Positions 1-8,632 of a stretch of DNA of 64,000 bases are shown here, piece by piece (the stretch's first letter is position 1; each line of letters opens with the position of its first letter). The stretch spans positions 1 through 64,000 of the forward strand of contig CAVWRJ010000023.1 of the NCBI GenBank assembly GCA_963757335.1. The letters run 5' to 3'. Origin of the DNA: DASQPA01 sp963757335. GTDB lineage: Bacteria; Acidobacteriota; Thermoanaerobaculia; Multivoradales; UBA5704. Position numbers and translations under genes: made by a program. The notes beneath the pieces are model-generated. The model was not told the origin of the DNA. It saw only the letters and a list, made by a program, of their open reading frames with translations, and searched no databases.

Positions 1-6
1 GCGCCC

Positions 7-1830
7 CTACCCCCGGTCCAGGTGCCCGGTCTCCGAGTCCCCCATTTCCACCTTCCCGCTCGGGAAGTACTCCCGCCAGCGCCTGGTCACCGTCGCCGCG
101 GTCGTCTCATCGCAGTGGAGCTCGCCTGGGAAGCCGGGTTTCGTCCGGGCGTCGATGAGGATCGGCGGCCGGTAGGAGATCTGGTTGCGGACGACTTCCT
201 TGCCGGCGGCGTGGAGGTCGGCGGCGGGCTCGAAGCGGGTGAAGGTGGTCCAGAGGAAGTTGATCGGGGAGGCGGCGGCCCGCCGGGGCTCGTCGGTTAG
301 GACCAGGAGGGGCCAGTCGGCGAAGGCGGGGTGGGCGGCGAAACGGGCGGCGGCGCCGGGGTCCTCGGCGTAGGGGGGGCCGCCGAGGACGAGGCAGCCG
401 GGGGAGAAGACGCGGACCTCGGTGAGCCCCTGGGGCAGCGCCGGGGCTTGGAACTCCTGGGGAAGCTCGCGCACCGGGTCGCCGAGGCCGAGCCAGACCC
501 CTTTCGAGCCCTCGTTGATCCGGGGGCCGGTGTAGTCCAGGGTGTCCATGGCGAGGTTGCCGAAGACGTAGAGGTCGGTCTCCGGGTGGGTGCGCGCGAG
601 GAGATGGGTGAGGGTGGCGCGGAAATCCTTCAAGTCGACCGGCTGGTCGGTCACCAGGAGGAACTTGGTGAGCGAGAGCTGCCCCTCCCCGAGGATGCGG
701 AAGGCCGAGGCCATGGCCTCCCGTTTGTAGCGCTCCGCCACCACCGCCGCGGCGAGCGAGTGGTAGCCGGTCTCGCCGTAGGACCAGAGCGCCTTCACCC
801 CCGGCATGACGAGGGGGAAGAGGGGCGAGAGCAGCTCCTGGAGGAGGTCGCCGATGTAGAAGTCCTCCTGCCGCGGCTTGCCGACGACGGTCGCGGGGTA
901 GATCGCGTCCCGGCGGTGGGCGATTCTCTCGATCTCGAAGACCGGATAGTCGTGGGTGAGCGAGTAGTAGCCGTAGTGGTCGCCGAACGGCCCCTCCGGG
1001 CGGCGGAGCCGGGGCGGCACCTTGCCGATCAGGGCGAACTCGGCCGTGGCGACTAAGGGATGGGGGGAGAGCCCGGGGCGGGGCGCCACGAGCGGCAGCC
1101 TCCCGCCGGCGAGGAGCGAGGCGAGGAGCAGCTCCGGCACGTTCTCGGGGAGCGGCGCCACCGCCGCCAGGGTGAGGGCCGGCGGGCCGCCGAGGAAGAC
1201 GGTCACCGGCAGGGCCTCGCCCCGCGCTTCGGCCACCGCGTAGTGGAAGCCTCCCCCCTTGCCGATCTGCCAGTGCATGCCGGTCGTCCGCGGGTCGTGG
1301 ACGTGGAGCCGGTACATCCCCAGGTTGTGCCCCTTGCCTTCCGGCGATTCGGTGTAGACGAGAGGGAAGGTGACGAAGGGGCCGCCGTCCTCCGGCCAGG
1401 TGGTGAGGACGGGCAGGCGGTCGAGCCGGACGTCTTCGGTGACCACCTCGGTCACCGGCCCGGAACGCCGTCGGGAGGTGCCGAGCCGGAGCGCTTCGCG
1501 CCCGAGGTCGCGGGCCCCCCAGAGCTTGGCCGGGGTGGGAGGCAGGAGGGTTTGCGCCAGCTCGACCAGCCGGCGGACGAGGCGGAGCGGCCGGTTGCCG
1601 AAGGCGAGCTCCGCCCGCCTGGCGGTGCCGAAGAGGTTGGTGGCGAGCGGAAAGCCGGCGCCCTGGACGTGGGTGAAGAGGAGGGCCGGGCCTCCGGCGG
1701 CGATCACCCGGCGGTGGATCTCGGCCGCCTCCAGGCGGGCGTCGACCGGCACCGCGATCTCGGCGAGATCGCCGTCTCTCTTCAGCTGAGCGAGGAAGGC
1801 CCGCAGGTCGGGGAAGGTCGGTTCGGCCAC
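7..1830 (-). CDS. UbiD family decarboxylase
   Basis: Probable prenylated-FMN-dependent (de)carboxylase of the UbiD family, which acts on aromatic or alpha,beta-unsaturated acids. The family motif RTTGMHWQ lies near residue 175 and the EGPFGDHYGYY stretch, which carries the conserved acidic residues of the active site, near residue 277. The length, about 607 residues, fits the longer UbiD paralogues. I chose the GTG at 1830 because similarity starts there (AEPTFPDLRAFL); the frame stays open upstream to 2130 but that part looks like GC-rich noise and overlaps the divergent acylase gene. No clear ribosome binding site is visible. No UbiX-like flavin prenyltransferase is nearby, so the substrate and pathway (ubiquinone, menaquinone or other) cannot be set. 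The gene ends 6 bases from the window edge and appears complete. Confidence 0.88.
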   Translation of the reverse strand: MAEPTFPDLRAFLAQLKRDGDLAEIAVPVDARLEAAEIHRRVIAAGGPALLFTHVQGAGFPLATNLFGTARRAELAFGNRPLRLVRRLVELAQTLLPPTPAKLWGARDLGREALRLGTSRRRSGPVTEVVTEDVRLDRLPVLTTWPEDGGPFVTFPLVYTESPEGKGHNLGMYRLHVHDPRTTGMHWQIGKGGGFHYAVAEARGEALPVTVFLGGPPALTLAAVAPLPENVPELLLASLLAGGRLPLVAPRPGLSPHPLVATAEFALIGKVPPRLRRPEGPFGDHYGYYSLTHDYPVFEIERIAHRRDAIYPATVVGKPRQEDFYIGDLLQELLSPLFPLVMPGVKALWSYGETGYHSLAAAVVAERYKREAMASAFRILGEGQLSLTKFLLVTDQPVDLKDFRATLTHLLARTHPETDLYVFGNLAMDTLDYTGPRINEGSKGVWLGLGDPVRELPQEFQAPALPQGLTEVRVFSPGCLVLGGPPYAEDPGAAARFAAHPAFADWPLLVLTDEPRRAAASPINFLWTTFTRFEPAADLHAAGKEVVRNQISYRPPILIDARTKPGFPGELHCDETTAATVTRRWREYFPSGKVEMGDSETGHLDRG

Positions 1831-1904
1831 GGCGGGCCCGAGTCTATCCCGCCGATACCGCGGGTCGTGAGAAGATCCTCGGCGAACGATCCTGGAGGAG
1901 CCCC

Positions 1905-4397
1905 ATGCCGCCCACCGCCCGCCGTCCGGAAGAGAACGCCGAGGAGATCGCCCGTCCGCGCCGCCCCCGCTCGCTCCTGCGGCGGCTCGGCCTGATCCTC
2001 TTCGTTCTCCTCGCTCTCTTCGTCGTCGCCCTCCTCGCCGCCGGCCTCTACCTGCGGAGCCGGATGAGCGAGAGCCTGGCGGAGCTCGACGGCAGCCGCT
2101 CCCTCCCCGGCCTCGCGGCACCGGTGACAATCGAGCGCGACGCCCTGGGGGTCCCCACGATCCGCGGCGCCAACCGCGCCGATGTCGCCCGGGCGACCGG
2201 CTTCCTCCATGCCCAGGAGCGCTTCTTCCAGATGGACCTCCTGCGCCGCCGGGCCGCTGGCGAGCTCGCCGAGATCCTCGGCGCCCCGCTCTTGAAGCTC
2301 GACCTCGGCGACCGGGTGCACCGCTTCCGCGCCGTGGCCCAGGCCGTCTACCAGCAGGCCGCGCCGGACCGCCGGGCGGTGCTCGACGCCTATGCCGCGG
2401 GGGTCAACGCCGGGCTCGCGGCTCTGGGCTCGCCGCCTTTCGAGTACACCCTCCTGCGCAGCCGGCCGGCCCCCTGGCGGCCGGAGGACTCGATCCTCGT
2501 CGTCGAGGCCATGTTCCTCGACCTCCAGGCGCCGGACATCGCCCGCGAGTCGAGCCTGGGGTTGATGCACGACACCCTGCCCCCGGCGCTCTTCGACTTC
2601 CTCGTCCCCCCGGGGACCGAGTGGGACGCGCCGCTCGTCGGCGGGCTCCTCCCGGTGCCCCCCCTGCCCGGCCCCGAGGTCGTCGACCTACGCCAGCCGC
2701 CTGCCCGGGCGGCGGCGCTCGCCCCCTCCAGCCTCCCCGGGGCCGCTGAGCGGGGCGAGCGGGATCTGGAGGAGGCGTACGCGCCCGGCAGCAACAACTG
2801 GGCGGTCGCCGGCAGCCACACCGCCGACGGTCATGCTCTCCTCGCCGACGACATGCACCTCGGCCTCAGGGTGCCCAACATCTGGTACCGGGCGTCGCTG
2901 GTCTGGCCGATGGAGGGCGGGGCGGGGGAGCACCGGGTGACCGGGGTGACCCTCCCCGGCCTGCCGGCGGTCGCCGCCGGCAGCAGCGGCCACGTCGCCT
3001 GGGGCTTCACCAACAGCTACGGCGACTGGACGGATCTCATCGTCCTGGAGCTCGACCCGGCGCGGCCCGACTTCTACCGCACCCCCGAGGGCTTCCGCCC
3101 CTTCCTCCACACCCCCGAGGTGATCCGGGTCCACGGCGGCCCGCCGCGCCACCTGGACGTCCTGTCGACGATCTGGGGACCGGTCGTCGATCACGACCAT
3201 CTCGGCCGGCCGCGGGCGCTCGCCTGGACCGCCCACCGCCCGGAGGCGGTCAACCTGGAGATGCTCGGCCTCGAAGAAGCCAGGAACATCGACGAGGCGG
3301 TCGCGGTCGCTCACCGGAGCGGCCTGCCGGCCCAGAACTTCATGGTCGCCGACGACAGCGGGCGGATCGGCTGGACGATCATCGGCCGCATCCCGCACCG
3401 GGTCGGCTTCGACGGCCGGCTGCCCGGCTCCTGGGCCGACGGCAGCCGGCGCTGGGACGGCTGGGTGGCGCCCGAGGCGGCGCCCCAGCTCCTCGATCCC
3501 CCCTCCGGCCGGCTGTGGACGGCGAACAATCGCACCCTGGACGGCGACGGGCTCCGGCTTCTCGGCAACGGCGGCTACGGCTTGGGCGCCCGGGCGCGCC
3601 AGATCCGCGACGACCTGATGGCCATCGACAAAGCGACCCCGCGCGACCTGCTGGCGATCCAGCTCGACGACCGCGCCCTCTTCCTCGCCCGCTGGAGGGA
3701 CCTGCTCTTGAAGGTGCTCACCCCCGAGGCCCTGGCCGGCCATCCGCGCCGGGCCGAGCTCCGCCGGCTGGTCGAGACCACCTGGAACGGCCACGCCGCG
3801 GTCGGCTCGGCGGCCTACCGGATCGTCCGCGCCTACCGGACGGCGCTGAGCATCCAGGTCTTCCCACCCCTGACCGTCGCCTGCGCCACCGCGGACCCGG
3901 CGTTCGAGTACGGGATCGCCGAGTCCGAGAGCCCGCTCTGGCGCCTGGTCAGCGAGCGGCCGCCGCACCTCCTCTCGCCGCGCTTCCACAGCTGGGACGA
4001 ACAGCTCCTGGCCGGGGTCGACGCGGTGATCCGCCGCCTCGCAGAGCAGGGCCCGGACCTCTCGAAGCGGGTCTGGGGCGAGGTCAACCTGGTGGCCATC
4101 CGCCACCCCATGAGCGCCGCCATCCCCGGCCTCTCCCGCTTCCTCGACATGCGGCCGCAGCCGCTCCCCGGCGACAGCAACATGCCGCGCGTCCAGGGCG
4201 CCGGCTTCGGCGCCTCGGAGCGGCTCGTGGTCTCGCCCGGCCACGAGGAGCAGGGCGTCTTCGAGATGCCGACGGGCGAGAGCGGCAATCCGCTCTCCCC
4301 GCACTACCGGGACGGCAACGCCGCCTGGGCACAAGGCAAGCCGACGCCTTTTCTTCCCGGGCCGGCGGTGAACCGGTTGACCTTGAACCCGCGGTAG
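1905..4397 (+). CDS. Penicillin acylase family protein (Ntn hydrolase)
   Basis: An 830-residue amidase of the penicillin acylase / acyl-homoserine lactone acylase family. These enzymes are made as a precursor that self-cleaves; the new N-terminal Ser of the beta chain is the nucleophile. Here GSNNW puts that Ser at residue 296. One membrane-anchor or signal helix (LGLILFVLLALFVVALLAAG) lies near residues 28-47, so the enzyme probably acts in the periplasm. The family signature near the start (VTIERDALGVPTIRG, FLHAQERFFQMDLLRR) is clear. GGAGGAG stands about 5 bases before the ATG. It diverges from the UbiD gene with only a short shared upstream region. The substrate is unknown: beta-lactams, N-acyl amino acids and quorum-sensing lactones are all possible. 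Confidence 0.92.
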   Translation: MPPTARRPEENAEEIARPRRPRSLLRRLGLILFVLLALFVVALLAAGLYLRSRMSESLAELDGSRSLPGLAAPVTIERDALGVPTIRGANRADVARATGFLHAQERFFQMDLLRRRAAGELAEILGAPLLKLDLGDRVHRFRAVAQAVYQQAAPDRRAVLDAYAAGVNAGLAALGSPPFEYTLLRSRPAPWRPEDSILVVEAMFLDLQAPDIARESSLGLMHDTLPPALFDFLVPPGTEWDAPLVGGLLPVPPLPGPEVVDLRQPPARAAALAPSSLPGAAERGERDLEEAYAPGSNNWAVAGSHTADGHALLADDMHLGLRVPNIWYRASLVWPMEGGAGEHRVTGVTLPGLPAVAAGSSGHVAWGFTNSYGDWTDLIVLELDPARPDFYRTPEGFRPFLHTPEVIRVHGGPPRHLDVLSTIWGPVVDHDHLGRPRALAWTAHRPEAVNLEMLGLEEARNIDEAVAVAHRSGLPAQNFMVADDSGRIGWTIIGRIPHRVGFDGRLPGSWADGSRRWDGWVAPEAAPQLLDPPSGRLWTANNRTLDGDGLRLLGNGGYGLGARARQIRDDLMAIDKATPRDLLAIQLDDRALFLARWRDLLLKVLTPEALAGHPRRAELRRLVETTWNGHAAVGSAAYRIVRAYRTALSIQVFPPLTVACATADPAFEYGIAESESPLWRLVSERPPHLLSPRFHSWDEQLLAGVDAVIRRLAEQGPDLSKRVWGEVNLVAIRHPMSAAIPGLSRFLDMRPQPLPGDSNMPRVQGAGFGASERLVVSPGHEEQGVFEMPTGESGNPLSPHYRDGNAAWAQGKPTPFLPGPAVNRLTLNPR

Positions 4398-4417
4398 AAG
4401 GTCTCCGAAGTCGTCTC

Positions 4418-4648
4418 GAGGCGTTCGAAAGGGCGGCGGAGGGCTTCCGTAAGCTCCCGGAGAGCTTCAGAACCCTCGTGGAGCGGTAGAAACAGCCCGC
4501 GGAGGGCCGCCGCGCTCTCCTGGAGCCCGTCGAGGTCGCTCCCGAGACCTCCAAAACAGCCTTCGAGGCGAGCGCCGGGCTCCCGGAGGCGCTCTCCGGT
4601 ACGTCCGAGCGCTCCGCCACAGGCACGGAGAGGCAGGGGAAGCGTTTC
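4418..4648. repeat. 21-bp lattice, first half (GAG-anchored units)
   Basis: Eleven consecutive units start with GAG at exactly 21-bp intervals: 4418, 4439, 4460, 4481, 4502, 4523, 4544, 4565, 4586, 4607 and 4628. The rest of each unit is degenerate, roughly GAGsGCTTCCGnAAGCTCCCG, with weak internal dyad symmetry. No gene is supported here: the frame that would read the units as heptads has an in-frame stop at about 4487. The array begins 20 bases after the acylase stop codon. Confidence 0.85.
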
Positions 4649-4914
4649 CCTCGCGGGGCAAAGCTAAACCCTTCGAGGGAATACCTTTACCCCCGGAGGG
4701 TTGAGCAAATCCCTCTATGCATTTGAGAAATCCCTGTGAGGGATTGGTAATTCCCTCCGGGGGATTTGAATTTCCCCGCGAGGGTTGGACGATGCCCCGG
4801 GAGGGAATGGATATTCCCCCGTGGGGTTGGGGGATTCCCTCCGAGGGATCGGGCTTTCCCCCCGAGGGTTTGGGTTTTCCCTCGTGGGGAACGGTGATAC
4901 CCTCCCGCGATTCA
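4648..4914. repeat. 21-bp lattice, second half (CCC-anchored palindromic units)
   Basis: Thirteen further units keep the 21-bp step, with CCC at 4648, 4669, 4690, 4711, 4732, 4753, 4774, 4795, 4816, 4837, 4858, 4879 and 4900. Most units hold a short dyad of the form TTCCCTCnGAGGGAAT (for example CCCTCCGAGGG near 4837). The array stops directly at the ribosome binding site of the next gene, so it fills that gene's whole upstream region. There is no spacer diversity of the CRISPR kind, since units are back to back. Confidence 0.88.
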
Positions 4915-4927
4915 AGAAGGAGGACCG

Positions 4928-5356
4928 ATGCGCAGGCCCAGGACCGCTCTCGGCCGCAAGCGGGTACGGTGGGAAGGGATCACCGGCAATCTCGCCGCCG
5001 AGCTCGACCAGTTCCCCCATCTCAAAGGACACTTCGACGGGCTGATGGGGAAGATCCAGGAGAGTCTGGCCCTCGAGGGGCAGATCGGAATCCTCCAGGG
5101 CAGTCTGGGGGAGGCCCTGGAGAGGCTCGACCAGGTCGCCGCCGAGGGCGAAGAGCTCCGCGGCCGGTTGACCGCCGCCCTCCAGGCCGAGTTCGGCTTC
5201 GACAGCAGCCGGCTGCACTACTTCGGCCTCAAACCCCGCCGCCCCCGCGGCCGCCGCAAGCAGACCGCCCAGTCCCCCGCCGCCAACATCGCCGAAACGG
5301 CCGACATCGCCAACATCGTCGATACCGCTGCCCCGCCACCCGAAAATCTCGAGTAG
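4928..5356 (+). CDS. Hypothetical small coiled-coil protein downstream of the 21-bp array
   Basis: A 142-residue protein that I cannot name. It has a basic start (MRRPRTALGRKRVRW), a central helical part rich in Leu, Glu and Gln (about residues 20-95) likely to form a coiled coil, a short conserved-looking FGLKPRRPRGRRK stretch near residue 99, and a disordered Ala/Pro tail. AAGGAGG lies 6 bases before the ATG, which strongly supports the start. The two basic ends suggest nucleic-acid binding, but that is inference. The physical link to the phased repeat array is the notable point: the array may be its regulatory region or its own binding site. Confidence 0.75.
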   Translation: MRRPRTALGRKRVRWEGITGNLAAELDQFPHLKGHFDGLMGKIQESLALEGQIGILQGSLGEALERLDQVAAEGEELRGRLTAALQAEFGFDSSRLHYFGLKPRRPRGRRKQTAQSPAANIAETADIANIVDTAAPPPENLE

Positions 5357-5446
5357 CCTATCCGGCCGGAGGGCGGAGGGGAAGGGGGGCGGCCTTGACT
5401 CCCTCGGCCGGGCGCGCCACGATCCCCCCGCTTGAGAGAGGGGACC

Positions 5447-5851
5447 ATGCACACGATCTTCAAGGATTTCAGCTTCGCCGCGGCGCATGCCATCCGCGGC
5501 CACACCCGCGGTTGCCAGAACCTGCACGGGCACAACTACCGGCTGCGGGTCCATCTCGCGGCCGAGCGGCTGGACCCCCTGGGCATGGTGCTCGACTTCG
5601 CCGACCTGAAGGCGATCGTGCAGGAGATCCTGGCGCCCTTCGACCACCACGTGATCAACGAGGTGCCGCCCTTCGACGAGCGGAACACGACGGCCGAGCT
5701 GCTCTCCGCCTACTTCTTCGCCGAGGTCGAGTCCCGCCTCGGGGGCTTCGCCCGCGGCGCGGAGGGCGACTCCGCGGCCGACCGCGGGGTGCGGGTGATC
5801 CGGATCGAGGTGTGGGAGAACGACTCGTCCTGCGCGGTCTACGAGCCCTGA
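5447..5851 (+). CDS. queD: 6-carboxytetrahydropterin synthase QueD / PTPS family
   Basis: Member of the 6-pyruvoyl-tetrahydropterin synthase family; in bacteria usually QueD, which makes 6-carboxy-tetrahydropterin for queuosine and other 7-deazaguanines. Zinc ligands are visible as His14 (AAHAI) and His27/His29 (NLHGH), with the catalytic Cys23 in GCQNLHGH. GMVLDFADLK is also typical of the family. The ATG at 5447 is preferred over an upstream in-frame TTG at 5432 because GAGAGGGG lies just before it. The length of about 134 residues is normal. No queC, queE or queF is present in the window. It converges with the DinB gene. Confidence 0.9.
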   Translation: MHTIFKDFSFAAAHAIRGHTRGCQNLHGHNYRLRVHLAAERLDPLGMVLDFADLKAIVQEILAPFDHHVINEVPPFDERNTTAELLSAYFFAEVESRLGGFARGAEGDSAADRGVRVIRIEVWENDSSCAVYEP

Positions 5852-5861
5852 CCGCGGACCC

Positions 5862-6394
5862 CTAGGGGCGGAGGCCCGCCCCCACGCCGTAACGTTCGCG
5901 GAGGACGCCCAGGTGGTGCCGGAGGTGGCCGGCCATGATGTAGGCGAGGGCGCGCACCGAGACCGGCTTGCGTTGGCGGTGCCGGTTCGCAGCCAGGCCT
6001 CGGGGGAGAGCGCGCGGAGCAGGGCGAGGTTCACCTCGCGGAGGCCGGTGAAGTCGCCGGCCAGCGATTCGAGGCTCCGACCGTCGTACCCGGACTCGGC
6101 CACGTAGGCGTTCTCGTCGAACCCCGGCAGGGGCGACGGCTCGCCGCGGCTGAACGCGAAGGCCCGGAAGCCGAACACCCGCTCGGCGTCCCCCACATGC
6201 CCGAGGAGCTCGCGGACGCTCCACTTCCCGGGCGCGTAGCGGAAGGTCTCCCGCTCCTCGGGAACGGAGTCGATCAGCCGCCTTAAGATGACGTTCTGCC
6301 CGGCGAGGACGGGCAGGATGTCCTCCTCGGGGACGAGGGCAAGGTAGGGGGCATAGAAGGAGGCGTACTCGGTCTCGGTAGGTCGTCGGCTCAT
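5862..6394 (-). CDS. DinB family protein (frame broken once)
   Basis: DinB/YfiT-like four-helix-bundle protein, a family that often holds a metal through three His residues. The N-terminal part (MSRRPTETEYASFYAPYLALV, KWSVRELLGHVGDAERVFGFRAF) and the C-terminal part (VRALAYIMAGHLRHHLGVLRERYG) are in different frames, joined near 5970-5990 by a one-base indel. Similarity on both sides of the break is strong, so this is probably a sequence error, though a real pseudogene cannot be excluded. The His of LLGHVGDAE and the HLRHH pair are the likely metal ligands. It is divergent from the ATPase gene that follows. Confidence 0.75.
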
Positions 6395-6472
6395 GGCGGG
6401 GGATTCTAACCCGAGGCTGGGGCGTCCGTCAGGTCTACCCGCGGCCTCGCCGACCCGTGATACAAAGTTGGC

Positions 6473-7612
6473 ATGATCAAGCGGCTGCGCGTCTCCAACT
6501 ACCGGAGCCTGGCGGAGAACCTGAGCGTCGAGCTCGGCCCGTTCACGGCTCTCGTGGGTCCCAATGGAGCCGGGAAGAGCAATGTCGTCGATGCCCTGCG
6601 GTTCGTTTCCGACTCGATGCACATGGGCCTCTCCGGGGCGATCACCCATCGTCACGGGATCGGCCCGGTCCGCAGGTGGAGCGGCGGACATCCGTTCGAT
6701 GTCTCGATCGGCCTCGACCTCGTGGTTGCGGGTGGCTTTTCTTCTCACTACTCCTTCGAGCTCCGTGGAGATAGCGCCGAGGAATATAAGGTCAAGGTGG
6801 AGGAAGCCTCGGTAGCGAGCGAGAACGATCACTTTCATTTTCGAATTGAAAATGGGAAGTGGGTGGACGGGCCTGCCGGCTTGCAGCCACCTGTAGACGA
6901 TAAGAACCTGGCGCTTCCGATCATCGGCGGAGATGCCCGCTTCCAACCGCTGATCCAGGCTCTGCAACAGATGGCCATCTATTCCATTTTCCCGGACACC
7001 CTGAGGGCGCCCCAGAAGTACAACCCGGTCAAACCGATGGATCGGCATGGGTCGAACTGGGCTTCGATCCTCAAGGATCAGCCGGAGGCTTCCTGGAAGC
7101 CGGAGCTGGTCAGCGCGCTGCAGAAGCTCACGGGGGATACGGAGGACATCAAGGTCTATCAGGCGGCGAGCTATCTGGTCGTGCAGTTTCGCCATAGCTC
7201 CCCCCATTGCAAACCCAAGTGGTTCGATGCGACGCAGGAATCGGATGGCACCCTGCGTGTCGCCGGAATCGTCACCGCCCTCCTCCAGGACCCTCCGGTC
7301 GCGGTCATCGGGATCGAGGAGCCGGAGCTCACGGTCCACCCGGGTGCCATCCCCCTGCTCTACGATTTCCTCAAGCAGGCGAGCCGGCACAGCCAGGTCC
7401 TGGTGACCACCCACAGCCCCGAGCTCCTGGACCGGATGGAGGCGGAGGATGTGCGCGTCGTCGTGCGCGGTCACGAGGGGACGACCGTCGCGCCCATGGC
7501 CTCCGAGCAGCGCGAAGCCGTGCGAGCAGGCCTGTTGACGCTGGGCGAAGTCCTGCGAACGGAAGGAATCCAGCCGGAGCTGCCGTTGGTGGGTGGAGCG
7601 AGGGTTGGGTAA
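6473..7612 (+). CDS. AAA family ATPase, RecF/OLD-like (AAA_21 type)
   Basis: ABC-type ATPase of the AAA_21/RecF-like kind found in overcoming-lysogeny (OLD), Gabija and PARIS-like phage defence. The Walker A is GPNGAGKSN at residues 29-37; an ABC-signature-like SDGTLR lies near residue 255; Walker B is VAVIGIEEPE near 275; the H-loop is THSPELL near 312. The length of 379 residues lacks the C-terminal TOPRIM of true OLD proteins; that role may be filled by the next gene, which overlaps it. Base composition is lower in GC than the neighbours, with stretches such as CATTTTCGAATTGAAAATGG, a hint of horizontal transfer. It diverges from dinB with a short shared promoter region. Confidence 0.88.
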   Translation: MIKRLRVSNYRSLAENLSVELGPFTALVGPNGAGKSNVVDALRFVSDSMHMGLSGAITHRHGIGPVRRWSGGHPFDVSIGLDLVVAGGFSSHYSFELRGDSAEEYKVKVEEASVASENDHFHFRIENGKWVDGPAGLQPPVDDKNLALPIIGGDARFQPLIQALQQMAIYSIFPDTLRAPQKYNPVKPMDRHGSNWASILKDQPEASWKPELVSALQKLTGDTEDIKVYQAASYLVVQFRHSSPHCKPKWFDATQESDGTLRVAGIVTALLQDPPVAVIGIEEPELTVHPGAIPLLYDFLKQASRHSQVLVTTHSPELLDRMEAEDVRVVVRGHEGTTVAPMASEQREAVRAGLLTLGEVLRTEGIQPELPLVGGARVG

Positions 7613-8261
7613 GAACTATCTGTTGGTGGAAGGACATGGAGAGCAGGGGGCGGTCGAGAATCTGGTCTCTCGGCTCTCGATCGACCTCGGTCTCCAGCAG
7701 TCCTGGGCCCCCTCCATCCGCTGGAAGAACCTCCACTTGCAGAGGGGGATCGAACAGGGGGCGAACTTCATCCGGACCAAGCGCGATGCGGAAGGCTTGC
7801 TGATCTTAAGAGACGAGGACGATGCCTGCCCGAAGGAGCGGGCTCCGATCATGGCGGCTTGGCTGCGGCGCTTACAACTCCCTTTTCCGGTCGCCCTCGT
7901 CCTCCTGCACCCGGAGTACGAGGTTCTCTTTCTCCCCTGCCTCGGCCGAATGGCCGGCAAGACCCTCGGAACGGGGGCGACCACCCGTCCCGGCCTCCGT
8001 CCAGAAACGCGCTGGGAAGGTTCCTGGGAGAGCCGGCGCGGGATCAAGGAATGGTTGTCGGCGCAGTTCCCGGCGAATCGCAGCTACAAGCCGACGCTCG
8101 ATCAGTTGCCCTTGACCCGCCTGATCGAGTTTCCCGAGCTGCGCCAGGCCGATCTTCCATGCTTCGGCACGCTGGAGCGGGCCTTGCACTTTCTTGCCGT
8201 GGGCCGCGCCGGCACAGCCTATCCACAGCCGCTGCCGGACTCTCCTCTCGAGCGCCGTTGA
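7593..8261 (+). CDS. DUF4276-like (TOPRIM-like) partner of the ATPase
   Basis: About 220 residues. The start LLVEGHGEQGAVENLVSRL, the acidic LILRDEDDAC near residue 70, the PEYEVLFL segment and the Lys/Tyr-rich YKPTLDQLPLTRLIEF followed by FGTLERALHFL match the layout of DUF4276 proteins, which resemble TOPRIM nucleases (E, then DxD). The start is uncertain: GTG 7593 gives the longest form, while TTG 7605 has GGAG at a proper distance and starts just before the LLVEG strand. Either way the gene overlaps the ATPase stop (7610-7612), showing translational coupling. Together they look like a split OLD or PARIS-type pair; no experimental link for this combination is claimed. Confidence 0.7.
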   Translation: MERGLGKNYLLVEGHGEQGAVENLVSRLSIDLGLQQSWAPSIRWKNLHLQRGIEQGANFIRTKRDAEGLLILRDEDDACPKERAPIMAAWLRRLQLPFPVALVLLHPEYEVLFLPCLGRMAGKTLGTGATTRPGLRPETRWEGSWESRRGIKEWLSAQFPANRSYKPTLDQLPLTRLIEFPELRQADLPCFGTLERALHFLAVGRAGTAYPQPLPDSPLERR

Positions 8262-8321
8262 GGCCGACCCGCGCCGCAGCAGTGCTATCGTGGTGCCGCA
8301 GGTCTTTAAAAGGAGGCGAGA

Positions 8322-8625
8322 ATGGTGAAGACAGCGTTGTTCGTACGGTTGGAGGCGAAGCCGGGCAAAGAGGCGGAGGTCGAGAGCTTCCTCCATGGCG
8401 GCCTGCCGATCGTCGAGGGCGAACCGGCGACGATCCTGTGGTTCGCGCTCCGGTCTGGGACCGTCGACGTTCGGTATCTTCGACGCCTTCCCGGACGAGG
8501 CGGGACGGCAGGCTCACCTCTCGGGCCAGGTCGCCGCGGCGCTGATGGCGAAGGCTCCCGAGCTTCTCGCGCAGCCCCCGAGCATCGAGAAGGCGGACAT
8601 CCTGGCCTCCAAGCTGCCCAAATAG
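8322..8625 (+). CDS. Antibiotic biosynthesis monooxygenase-fold protein (frame broken once)
   Basis: A small dimeric ferredoxin-like protein of the ABM / putative quinol monooxygenase family. The first part (VKTALFVRLEAKPGKEAEVESFL) reads from ATG 8322 behind a near-perfect AAAGGAGGCGAG; the second part (FGIFDAFPDEAGRQAHL to the end KLPK) is in another frame, starting near 8457. One base indel at about 8455 explains it. The rebuilt length of about 100 residues fits the family. It lies 60 bases downstream of the ATPase pair but has its own strong ribosome binding site; membership of that operon is unclear. Confidence 0.7.
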
Positions 8626-8632
8626 ACTGGCG

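Noticed and set aside
4418..4914. CRISPR array
   Set aside because: Units are contiguous 21-bp repeats with no unique spacers, and no cas genes are present.
4715..7474. A 900-residue minus-strand frame covering the repeat array, QueD, DinB and part of the ATPase
   Set aside because: Only the DinB segment within it has real similarity. The rest is antisense to genes with strong motifs, and the start is a translation of the 21-bp repeats.
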